From the NCBI RefSeq assembly GCF_007748035.1, contig NZ_CP036278.1, forward strand, positions 5,022,001 to 5,086,000: DNA of 64,000 nucleotides. The letters are read 5' to 3'. The stretch comes from Aeoliella mucimassa (GTDB taxonomy: Bacteria; Planctomycetota; Planctomycetia; Pirellulales; Lacipirellulaceae). The notes under the pieces were generated by a model. It searched no databases, was not told the origin of the DNA, and was given only the letters and a program-made list of their open reading frames with translations. Shown piece by piece: positions 8,823-16,816 of the stretch (within the stretch, counting starts at the first letter, position 1; every line of letters starts with the position of its first letter). The translations under genes and the position numbers were made by a program.

Positions 8823-9218
8823 TTATTCCGTGTCGTTCTCCTTGGAGCCCGCACGATCTGGGTTCACGCCCCGGGTGAGTAAATGGCTCACCACTTTAAT
8901 GTCGGCTGCCACACTAAGCGGTTGAAGAATGGGGAACACGACGTTGTAGCTCCCAATCGGCTGGGAGCGGTCGAAGTAAAAGCGCAGATCCTGATTCACG
9001 AGATATTCGTACCACTCGTCGTAAGGGTCAGCCCCTTCGCCAACTGTCGTGTCGACTCTGGTAGCAATACGATCGGGTTCGTAGGTTGCCACTTCCAGAA
9101 ACTCCGCCTGCTGCGCGGCGGTGAGTTCGTTCCACCACCGTTCAATCGCAGCCCGGTCGTGATCGTCGACCGCGATGGCGAGTGACTCTGGAACTGGAAG
9201 CCTGGAAGCTGCTGCCAT
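8823..9218 (-). CDS. Hypothetical protein, 131 residues
   Basis: Not recognised. The start is supported by TAGGAG six bases before the ATG at 9218. The product is soluble and acidic, with no signal peptide. It is Trp/Tyr-rich in the centre (ERWWNELTAAQQAEFLEV, YDEWYEYLV, LRFYFDRSQ). It is convergent with the SUKH gene, the two stop codons lying 53 bases apart, so the two are probably expressed separately. Confidence 0.6.
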   Translation of the reverse strand: MAAASRLPVPESLAIAVDDHDRAAIERWWNELTAAQQAEFLEVATYEPDRIATRVDTTVGEGADPYDEWYEYLVNQDLRFYFDRSQPIGSYNVVFPILQPLSVAADIKVVSHLLTRGVNPDRAGSKENDTE

Positions 9219-9694
9219 CGATTTCTCCTACTATTGCCAAGGACAGGCAGACCTCACGCGATAACATCCCATCCGCGAAATGCTTCGATGGCATCAAGCA
9301 GATTCCGGCCTATTTGCGGCATTTTGTCGCTCGTCATCTCTCAAGTTTTCGATAGCAATTGGCCACCAAATGTGCTAATGTACACGTGACAGTTCCGTAC
9401 TGTCACATGCACAACTCACTCCTATTCTCATTCCGCTAGCCGCGCTGCTGGGCACTCTGCCAGCCGCTGTTGCTGGGGGAGATGCTGTCTTACTGCGCGG
9501 TTGCTAACTTCTTGCCGCGCGTCCATTTCTAAGGATTGGTTTCCCATGATTCGAATAAAGCCCCCAGTGGGACAATTGAACTTCGACTTACGACAACGAC
9601 CTGTGTCGCAAGTGGTTGCAATGACGCAGGTTACGCGATCGCACGGTGTCGTAAGAAATGCCCCCACGGATCGTTTTTCGGGAAATGGGGGAAC
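9219..9694. other. Intergenic region with a short palindrome
   Basis: No gene is supported here; the open frames lack recognisable domains. It contains the GTGACAG/CTGTCAC inverted repeat annotated separately and, at its right end, the terminator of the B12-radical-SAM gene. Confidence 0.5.
9386..9406. repeat. Perfect 7-bp inverted repeat GTGACAG-N7-CTGTCAC
   Basis: The two arms at 9386-9392 and 9400-9406 are exact complements around a 7-base centre, the spacing expected for a dimeric repressor operator. It lies about 170 bases upstream of the minus-strand hypothetical gene. There is no T-run, so an operator is more likely than a terminator. Functional assignment is speculative. Confidence 0.35.
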
Positions 9695-9737
9695 AAAAGC
9701 GACCGCCGAATCTCGGGTGGAGAGATCCGACGGTCGC
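9695..9737 (-). terminator. Rho-independent terminator of the B12-radical-SAM gene
   Basis: Read on the minus strand, GCGACCGTCGGATCTC pairs with GAGATTCGGCGGTCGC around a 7-base loop (CACCC core), giving a 16-bp stem with two wobble pairs. It is followed by TTTTGTT. It sits 56 bases past the stop codon at 9793. Confidence 0.85.
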
Positions 9738-9792
9738 AACCACGGTGCTTTGCTAGCTCGCTACTGTCGAGCGAGTGAGGGGAGTCGGCCGA

Positions 9793-11274
9793 CTAAGGCG
9801 ACGCCAAACGAAGTCGGCAGACCTCGCGGAAGTGATGCCCGTAAATCCAGAGCCGCACCGCCAGGGCGAAGTGCTGGGGCCGGCGGGCGACGGTCCAGCC
9901 GAGCAACCGCCAGAACTGCCAGCGGCCGCGATTCACCACGCCGAGGCCCCACATGCTGCGGATTAGCGTCGCGATTTGCGACCACGCGATGCCCTTCGAA
10001 ACGTCGGGCGCTTTGTAGTCCTTGAGGAACACTTTCACCCGTTTGTAGTAAGCCTCCGGCGAGTAAATGTTATCCATGATGCTGCGATACCCATTTTTCA
10101 ACAGATCGATCGGCATCTTCGTAATCACGTTGGTCGAGCCATCGACGTTGTCGCCCGTCATGTTGGTGAGCAGCCGGCCTTGCTCCTTCAACGTTTCGTA
10201 CAGTCGCGTGCCGACCGGCGCCTGCAACAATCCCACCATCGCGGTCACGATACCACTGTTTTGAATGAAATCAATCTGGCGTTGAAATATGGAGGGCGTA
10301 TCCGAATCGAATCCCACAATAAAACCTGCTTGCACCTGCAGACCCGCGCGATGCAGCTTACGAACGTCGGCCGTCAGGTCGCGACTGCTGTTCTGGGTTT
10401 TCTTGCACTCCTTCAAGGCGGTCTCGTCGGGAGTCTCGATGCCCACGAAAATGGTATCGAAGCCCGCATCGACCATCGCCTTTTGCAACGGTTCGTCGTC
10501 GGCCAGGTTGATGGTTGCTTCGGTGTACAGCGGAAGCGGCTTCTTACCTTTGCGCCAGGTAGCGATCTCCGGCAAAAGCCTACGTACCTCTTTGCGATTG
10601 CCAATCAGATTGTCGTCGACAAAAAACACCGGTCCCCGCCAGCCAGCGGTATACAGGGCGTCGAGTTCATCGATCACCTGCGCCGGCTGCTTGGTACGCG
10701 GCTTTTTGCCGAGCAACGCAGTCACGTTACAAAAGTCGCAGTCGTACGGACAACCACGGCTGAACTGCAGGCTCATCGAAGCGTAATGCTTCATGTTAAT
10801 CAGATCCCACCGCGGAGTCGGCGAGCTATCAAGCTCCGGCTTGAGCGGGCTGGTATACACCCGCTCGACCTCGCCGGCTTGCAAGTCGGCCAGGAATGGC
10901 GGAATTGTCACTTCCCCTTCGTTGAGCACCAGATGATCCGCGTCGACAAACATATCGGGCTCGCAGGTCGCCATCGGTCCGCCGACGATCGTAGTGACTC
11001 CGGCCGCTTTGCAACGCGCCAGGATGTCGAGCGCCGACTCCTTTTGAATGGTCATGCCGCCGATCCACACCGACTCGGCCCAGGCGATGTCTTCGTCGGT
11101 CAGTGTACTCACATTGGTATCAACAACACGCAGCTCCCACTCACGCGGCAGCAACGCAGCAACAGTCAACAACCCCAGCGGCGGGAACGACGCTCGCTTG
11201 CGCACAAATCGCAACGCATGGCGAAACGACCAAAAGGTGTCGGGGAACTGGGGGGCAATAAGCAAGGCACGCAT
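9793..11274 (-). CDS. B12-binding radical SAM protein (DUF4070 type)
   Basis: The second ATG (11274) is chosen because AAGGAG sits exactly six bases before it; the first ATG, at 11280, abuts the SD. The 493-residue protein begins with a cobalamin-binding Rossmann-like domain (FPPLGLLTVAALLP, VDTNV, GGPMATCEPD). It continues with a radical-SAM domain carrying CPYDCDFC (CxxxCxxC) and ends in the DUF4070 region (YKRVKVFLKDYK). The family includes hopanoid and lipid methylases such as HpnP, and other radical methyltransferases or ring-forming enzymes. The exact substrate cannot be read from the sequence. It is divergent from another radical-SAM gene across about 400 bases. Confidence 0.85.
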   Translation of the reverse strand: MRALLIAPQFPDTFWSFRHALRFVRKRASFPPLGLLTVAALLPREWELRVVDTNVSTLTDEDIAWAESVWIGGMTIQKESALDILARCKAAGVTTIVGGPMATCEPDMFVDADHLVLNEGEVTIPPFLADLQAGEVERVYTSPLKPELDSSPTPRWDLINMKHYASMSLQFSRGCPYDCDFCNVTALLGKKPRTKQPAQVIDELDALYTAGWRGPVFFVDDNLIGNRKEVRRLLPEIATWRKGKKPLPLYTEATINLADDEPLQKAMVDAGFDTIFVGIETPDETALKECKKTQNSSRDLTADVRKLHRAGLQVQAGFIVGFDSDTPSIFQRQIDFIQNSGIVTAMVGLLQAPVGTRLYETLKEQGRLLTNMTGDNVDGSTNVITKMPIDLLKNGYRSIMDNIYSPEAYYKRVKVFLKDYKAPDVSKGIAWSQIATLIRSMWGLGVVNRGRWQFWRLLGWTVARRPQHFALAVRLWIYGHHFREVCRLRLASP

Positions 11275-11679
11275 GGCCATCTCCTTATCCGTTTAAACAT
11301 TGTGCAACCACTTACCGCGATTACACCAGCGAACTTGAACTTTACACCTTGTAGCGATTGCGCACGAGAGCGAACTTACGCTGCGCACTCGCTAGCGGGC
11401 GGAAGCGACACGATTTGCGTGGTAGCATGTGCCACGATCGCACACCGCACACTCCGCAATCGGGTCGATACGCTTCGCCAGCGGCGAAAGCGATTGAGAT
11501 ACCGCGACGACACGCCCGATAGTATTAGTACGAACCAATGCGCTCTTGGGTTGATTCCGACCCGCGAGTACATTGATTCGAGCTTGTCGCTTCCTTGTCC
11601 AAACGTTGCGCAGCTCGCTTGGCCGCAGTTGTGCCCTTCGTTGCATCTATCTCAACACTTGTCGAGTAGGAGTACCGTG
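11275..11679. other. Divergent intergenic region between two radical-SAM genes
   Basis: About 405 bases holding both promoters. AAGGAG (minus strand, just beyond 11280) and AGGAG (11668-11672, plus strand) are the two ribosome sites. No palindrome or riboswitch-like structure was obvious. Confidence 0.5.
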
Positions 11680-12966
11680 ATGCTAACCCACCGCCAAGAT
11701 GTTCAAGCCATGCTGAGCGATTACAAGTACCTGCAGTTCATCGTGGATATGGATCGCGAGTTCCGCAACGACCCGAGTTACCGTTCGCGAAGCCAGCTCA
11801 AGATTCTCGAAGGTGCCGCGCGCGGGGAACGGATCATCCCGTTCGACGACAAGTACGTGGTCAGTTCGTTCTTTCCGCCGATGCCATCGCCGGCGTTTAA
11901 GACGTTCCTAAGCGGTGCGGCCAACACCGAAACGATGTTCAGCGACCTGTCCCAAGGGCGACGCTCGGCTCCGCTGTCGACGCATGTTTGCATCACGACG
12001 CGCTGCCAGTATCGCTGCGAGCACTGCGGAGCAACCACGCCCGACAAGTGCAGCGAGTTGTCGCGAGACCAGTGGAAGAAGGTGTTCGCCGACCTGCAGG
12101 ATTTGGGAGTCGCCTACTTTGGCATCTCGGGCGGGGAGCCGTTGTTGCGTCGCGACTTGGAGGAGATCATTCGCTCGATCGACGACCGCAGCACGACGCT
12201 GTTGTTCACCAACGCCAGAGCGTTGTCGCCAGAGCGGGCGGAGTCGCTCAAAGAGAGCGGGCTGTTCTACCTGGCGGTGAGTCTCGACTCGCCGGATGAG
12301 AAAGAGCACAACCGCTTTCGTCGCAATCCGCGGGCGTACGAATACGCTTTGACCGGCATCGAGAACTCGTCGCGGGCGGGGCTCTACACCATTGTTTCCG
12401 CGGTGGTCTACAAGAACCTGCTGACTCGCGACAACCTGCTTCAGTTGTTCCGCACCGCTGGAGAGCATGGTGCTCACGAGGTGCGCATCCACCAGCCAGT
12501 GCCGAGCGGTGAGCTGTCGGACACCGAAGAAGCCGAGGACATTTTCTACACGCCCGACGATATCAAGATGCTGCACGACTTGCAGTTTGAGATCAACGAG
12601 CTACGCCTCGACCTGCCGAAGGTCAGCTCGTTTACCTTTACCGAGGGACCGGAGAAGTTCGGCTGCGGAGCGGGGGTGATGCACTCGTATATTAGCTCGA
12701 CTGGCGAGCTCTGGCCTTGCGACTTTGTGCCGGCGTCGTTTGGCAACGTGCTCGAGCAACCTGTCGCGGAACTCTACCAAAAGATGAACTGCGCAGCCCG
12801 CGCACCGCGCACCGAGTGCCTGGCCCGCACCGCCGCCCGACAGCTACAAGGCAAGAACCTGCCGCTGGTGGGGGACGAAGCGGTGGAACTGTGCGCGAAC
12901 TGCAATAGTGGGCAGCTACCGCGATTCTTCGCCGACCTGAAGTCAGGCGATATGCACGCGGCTTAA
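11680..12966 (+). CDS. Radical SAM/SPASM-type protein
   Basis: The start is ATG 11680, with AGGAG seven bases upstream. A long upstream extension of this frame is only the antisense of the divergent gene. The 428-residue protein has the [4Fe-4S] SAM motif CQYRCEHC (about residue 107), the GGEPLL loop, and a Cys-rich C-terminal region. That region includes FGCGAGVMHSYISSTGELWP, then CDF and CANCNSGQLP, as in SPASM auxiliary-cluster domains. Such enzymes modify peptides or proteins (for example PqqE/AlbA-like proteins) or act as heme or lipid maturases. No precursor peptide is seen nearby, so the substrate is unknown. Confidence 0.82.
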   Translation: MLTHRQDVQAMLSDYKYLQFIVDMDREFRNDPSYRSRSQLKILEGAARGERIIPFDDKYVVSSFFPPMPSPAFKTFLSGAANTETMFSDLSQGRRSAPLSTHVCITTRCQYRCEHCGATTPDKCSELSRDQWKKVFADLQDLGVAYFGISGGEPLLRRDLEEIIRSIDDRSTTLLFTNARALSPERAESLKESGLFYLAVSLDSPDEKEHNRFRRNPRAYEYALTGIENSSRAGLYTIVSAVVYKNLLTRDNLLQLFRTAGEHGAHEVRIHQPVPSGELSDTEEAEDIFYTPDDIKMLHDLQFEINELRLDLPKVSSFTFTEGPEKFGCGAGVMHSYISSTGELWPCDFVPASFGNVLEQPVAELYQKMNCAARAPRTECLARTAARQLQGKNLPLVGDEAVELCANCNSGQLPRFFADLKSGDMHAA

Positions 12967-13000
12967 ACCAGCCTTAATTACGCATGGCGACCCGCCTGGC

Positions 13001-16000
13001 TTACTTCTTCAGCTTCTCGAGCGCTAGCTTGATGCTGTCGAGTTGCTTTTGGGCGTCGGCCAGTTTGTCGCGCTCGGCCTTTACCACTTCGGCCGGAGCG
13101 TTGGCAACGAACTTCTCGTTGCTGAGTTTGCCGTTGAGCGAACCAATGTACTTGGTCAGCTTCGTTTCTTCGGACTCGAGCCGCTTGGTCTCGGCTTCGA
13201 CGTCGATGTACTGGCTCACGTCCACATGCACTTCGATGCCAACCAGATCGCCCGCGAGCGGGATGCTCGCGGCGATGTCCGGCGCGGTGACCTTGGGGCT
13301 TAGCTCCGTCGCCGTGGCGTTGGCCATCTTGGCAAAATAGGGCTGCATCGCGTCAAGTCGCTCAGCGACTTGCGGCGGACAGTTCACTCGGAACTCCAGC
13401 GAGTCCTTCATGTTGATATTCTGCCGACTACGAATCTCGCGAACCGCGCCGAGCACTGCTTGGAACTCGGCGAACTGGGCTTCGATGTCGTGATCGACCC
13501 AACCCCGCATATCCCGGAACTCGGGCCAGGTGGCAATGCAAACGCTCTCTTCGGCCGCGGCCGGGGTCGGCACACCACGTTCGGGGCAAACCTTACCTAG
13601 CAAGCTCCAGATTTCTTCGGTCAAGAAAGGAACCATCGGATGCAGCAAACGCACGAGCGTGTCGAGCGCGTAAGCCAGCACTCGCTGGGCCGTGGGGCGT
13701 TGCTCGGGCACATCGAAGCGGGCCTTGGCCATCTCGATGTAGAAGCTGCAGAACTCGTCCCAGGCAAAGTCGTACAGCGTCCGCGCGGCGTCGGCGTAGC
13801 GGTACGTGTTCAGCGCGTGCGAGGTCTGCCGGGTGACGGTCGCCAGCCGCGACAGCAGCCAGCGATCCTCGAGCAGAAGATCGGCATCGGTCACCTTGCC
13901 AGGCGTGTAATCTTCGAGATTCGTCAGCGAGAACCGCGCGGCGTTCCACAGTTTGTTGCAGAAGTTGCGGCCCAGCTCGAAGCGGTCGCTCACCACCGCC
14001 CCGCGTTTGAGAGCAAGGTCCTCGTCGCTTTCGGCCCACTGCGTGCTGAACGACTCTCCACACTTATCGCACTTGATCGCAGGAAGCACACGATTTTTCT
14101 TGGTCTGCTTGATCAGCGCATCGCAGTGCGGGCACTCGAACTCCACCGGCATGCGAACGTCTTGCGTCTCGGTGGTGAGGTACGCAATACCAAACCGCAA
14201 GGCGTCGGCCCCGAACTTCTGGATCACGTCCAGCGGGTCGATACCGTTTCCCTTCGACTTGCTCATGGTCTCGCCAAAGCCGTCGAGGATCTTGGGGTGA
14301 ATGTAGACTTCGTGGAACGGCACCTCGCCCATGTTGTACTCACCCATCAGCACCATGCGGGCGACCCACAGCGTAATGATGTCGCGCGAGGTAATCAGCG
14401 TGGTGGTCGGGTAGAACGCATGCAACTCGTCGGTCTCTTCGGGCCAACCCAGCGTCGAGTGCGGCCAGAGGGCGGAGCTGAACCAAGTGTCAAGGACTTC
14501 TTCGTCTTGCTTCCAAAGTCCCATTGCTTCAAGTTCACCAATAATTTCAGGGTCATCATCTCTTACACACAACATTTCAAAACTATAGCGAGGATCCAAA
14601 ACCTCAGCTTCTTGTTGTGCAGAACTCAATCCTTCAGTTCTTCCCCGATTTATAACTGCAACTCTTCCTTCCTCTTTCCAGTGTTCAATCTTATCTTCGA
14701 TTACCTCGTCTCTGGCCAAGAGCTCTTCCTGCGTATAACCACTGGGATCAGGCTGAGTCAAAGTCCACACTGGAATCCGATGGCCCCACCACAACTGGCG
14801 CCCAACCGGCCAGTCGCGTTTTTCGCTCAGCCAGTCGAGGTAGGTCTTTCCGTACCGCTCGGGGACGATCTTCACCTTGCCGTTGGTCACGGCGTCCATC
14901 GCGGTCTGCGCCAGCTCGTCCATCTTCACGAACCACTGGTCGGCCAGGTAAGGCTCGATCGGGGTCTTCGAGCGGTCGCTGTGCGCCAGGTCTATCTCGC
15001 GGTCTTCGCGATCGGTCTCGGGATCGTGCAGGCCCAGCTCCGTAAGGTCGTCGACAACCGCTTCGCGGGCCTTCTTCATGGTGAGGCCGCGGTACTTCTC
15101 GGGCACGCTATCGTTCAGGGTGCCATCGGGGTTGAGGATGTTGATCGCGCCGATCTCAAGATTGCGTTGCCAGACGTCGTAGTCGTTCGCGTCGTGCGCG
15201 GGGGTGATCTTCACGCAGCCAGAGCCGAGTTCTGGCTTCGCCCAGATGTCGGCGACCAGCGGAATGGTACGCCCGGTGAGCGGCAATTCGAGCTGCACTC
15301 CACGGAGGGCCATATCGCGAAGGGTTTCGAGCTGCTTGAGCTTGGTTTGTTTGCGCTCGGCCAGGGCTTCGAGCTGGGCCTCGATGGGAGCCTTCTCTTT
15401 GGCAGGGGCCGCGGCCAGTTTCTCCTGCAGTTCGGCCTCGACCTTGGCGAGTTGCTTCGCCGGGTCGGGATGCACCGCCACCGCGGTGTCGCCCAGCATG
15501 GTTTCGGGCCGGGTGGTGGCGATCGTCACGTGGGTCGGCTCGCCGGGCTTGGGATCGATGACCGGATAACGGAAGTGCCAGAAGTGCCCCTTCACGGCTT
15601 CGTGGAACACTTCGTCGTCCGACACGGCGGTCTGCAGGTAGGTATCCCAATTCACCAGCCGCTTGCCGCGATAGATTTTGTCATCGCGAAACAGCTTGAA
15701 GAATGTTTCGCGAACCGCGCGGGCGCAGGTATCGTCGAGCGTAAAGCGGGTTCGCTCCCAGTCGCAGCTGCAACCGAGTTGCTTGAGCTGGCCAAGAATG
15801 CGGGCTTCGTACTGATCTTTCCATTGCCAGATGCGGTCGACCAGTCCCTCGCGGCCGAGGTCGTGCCGCGACTTGCCTTCGGTCTCGAGCAGTCGCTTCT
15901 CGACGCGGGCCTGGGTGGCAATGCCGGCGTGGTCGGTGCCGGGCATCCACAAGGTGTTGTATCCCTGCATCCGCTTCATGCGAATCAAAATATCCTGCAG

Positions 16001-16195
16001 CGTATTGTTAAGCGCGTGCCCCAGGTGCAGGGCCCCCGTGACGTTCGGCGGAGGGATGACCACCGTGTAAGGCGGCTTGCCATCGGGAACTTGCGACAGC
16101 TTGGGATCGGCGTGGAAATACCCCTTTTCTTCCCAGAATGGGTACCATTTTTCCTGGGCGGCGGCGTGATCGTACTGCGAGGGCAGGGATTTCAT
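13001..16195 (-). CDS. valS: Valine--tRNA ligase
   Basis: A class I synthetase charging tRNA-Val. The start is taken at ATG 16195 (MKSLPSQYDHAAAQEKWYPF), where similarity to the family begins; the preceding 38 codons look untranslated. Signatures are PPNVTGALHLGHAL (HIGH class), the editing CP1 domain, ETMSKSKGNGIDPLD (KMSKS) and a C-terminal coiled coil. At 1064 residues it is longer than the E. coli enzyme (about 950). Extra segments are a charged helix inside the editing region (KVEAELQEKLAAAPAKEK), a zinc-ribbon-like insertion after KMSKS (CPHCDAL and CDKCGESF) and an insertion before DTWFSSALW. The last has a distinct AT-rich composition (about 14,530-14,757). Confidence 0.95.
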   Translation of the reverse strand: MKSLPSQYDHAAAQEKWYPFWEEKGYFHADPKLSQVPDGKPPYTVVIPPPNVTGALHLGHALNNTLQDILIRMKRMQGYNTLWMPGTDHAGIATQARVEKRLLETEGKSRHDLGREGLVDRIWQWKDQYEARILGQLKQLGCSCDWERTRFTLDDTCARAVRETFFKLFRDDKIYRGKRLVNWDTYLQTAVSDDEVFHEAVKGHFWHFRYPVIDPKPGEPTHVTIATTRPETMLGDTAVAVHPDPAKQLAKVEAELQEKLAAAPAKEKAPIEAQLEALAERKQTKLKQLETLRDMALRGVQLELPLTGRTIPLVADIWAKPELGSGCVKITPAHDANDYDVWQRNLEIGAINILNPDGTLNDSVPEKYRGLTMKKAREAVVDDLTELGLHDPETDREDREIDLAHSDRSKTPIEPYLADQWFVKMDELAQTAMDAVTNGKVKIVPERYGKTYLDWLSEKRDWPVGRQLWWGHRIPVWTLTQPDPSGYTQEELLARDEVIEDKIEHWKEEGRVAVINRGRTEGLSSAQQEAEVLDPRYSFEMLCVRDDDPEIIGELEAMGLWKQDEEVLDTWFSSALWPHSTLGWPEETDELHAFYPTTTLITSRDIITLWVARMVLMGEYNMGEVPFHEVYIHPKILDGFGETMSKSKGNGIDPLDVIQKFGADALRFGIAYLTTETQDVRMPVEFECPHCDALIKQTKKNRVLPAIKCDKCGESFSTQWAESDEDLALKRGAVVSDRFELGRNFCNKLWNAARFSLTNLEDYTPGKVTDADLLLEDRWLLSRLATVTRQTSHALNTYRYADAARTLYDFAWDEFCSFYIEMAKARFDVPEQRPTAQRVLAYALDTLVRLLHPMVPFLTEEIWSLLGKVCPERGVPTPAAAEESVCIATWPEFRDMRGWVDHDIEAQFAEFQAVLGAVREIRSRQNINMKDSLEFRVNCPPQVAERLDAMQPYFAKMANATATELSPKVTAPDIAASIPLAGDLVGIEVHVDVSQYIDVEAETKRLESEETKLTKYIGSLNGKLSNEKFVANAPAEVVKAERDKLADAQKQLDSIKLALEKLKK

Positions 16196-16315
16196 GAAAA
16201 GGCGATTCGGATAGGGAAAGGGCAGAGGGCAAAACGTCGATTTTCGCGGAAAATCGCGGGTGCGCAAAGGGTGATCGCAGGCCTTCGGCACCCCAAAATC
16301 AGGCTCCAACAGTCC

Positions 16316-16504
16316 TCAATCCACGAGTTTAAGCCCCGGAACCGACTGAAAATGGACATCGCGGGTGTAGAGCAGCAGGTCGTGCTGCAATGCCAGGGCG
16401 GCGATCCACAGGTCGTTCGTGGGAATCTGCTTACCCAACTTCCTGAGAGCGACAAACAAATCGCTGTAGTAGTGAGTCGTCGATTCGTCGGCCAACAACA
16501 GCAC
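16316..16504 (-). pseudogene. VapC-type PIN toxin, C-terminal remnant
   Basis: The frame encodes only the last 62 residues of a VapC/FitB-like PIN ribonuclease. The conserved C-terminal block NDLWIAALALQHDLLLYTRD and the ending VPGLKLVD are present. The N-terminal half, which carries the first catalytic acidic residues (the LLDTN-like start), is missing. Only 13 bases separate the frame from the antitoxin stop, so a deletion of roughly 200 bases is inferred. The remnant cannot be an active nuclease. Confidence 0.8.
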
Positions 16505-16517
16505 GACTCACCTGCTT

Positions 16518-16760
16518 CTACTGCCAGATTTCCGGCTCGACACGACGCTGATCTCCTATCGCCTTCAGAACTTCAGGTTCCAGCGGAACACCCGGAAAAA
16601 TGTCGGCGAGTTCTCCGGCCACCGGGGCTGATGGTTTGGACGATAGCCCACGTGTCAGTGCTTCGAGCAGCACGACATTTACCGACTTCGACTCCTCTCG
16701 CGCCCGCTCCTGAATGGCGGCGTCGAGGGAATCGTTCACGTTATGTATGGTGTAATCCAT
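16518..16760 (-). CDS. VapB/FitA-like ribbon-helix-helix antitoxin
   Basis: This 80-residue protein has an N-terminal beta-strand and RHH core (DYTIHNVNDSLDAAIQERAR, then EESKSVNVVLLEAL), the DNA-binding fold of FitA/VapB antitoxins. An acidic, Pro-rich tail follows that would normally wrap the toxin. It appears full-length although its toxin partner downstream is truncated. It may persist as an orphan repressor of its own promoter. Confidence 0.75.
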   Translation of the reverse strand: MDYTIHNVNDSLDAAIQERAREESKSVNVVLLEALTRGLSSKPSAPVAGELADIFPGVPLEPEVLKAIGDQRRVEPEIWQ

Positions 16761-16816
16761 TGCTGTTTTCTACCCCACGCTCGAAGTGTATCAAGCAAAT
16801 CGCAGTTTACGCTACG

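Noticed and set aside
9976-11679. 5' extension of the SPASM gene to a 996-codon frame
   Set aside because: The extension is antisense to the DUF4070 gene; AGGAG and the family start place the true start at 11,680.
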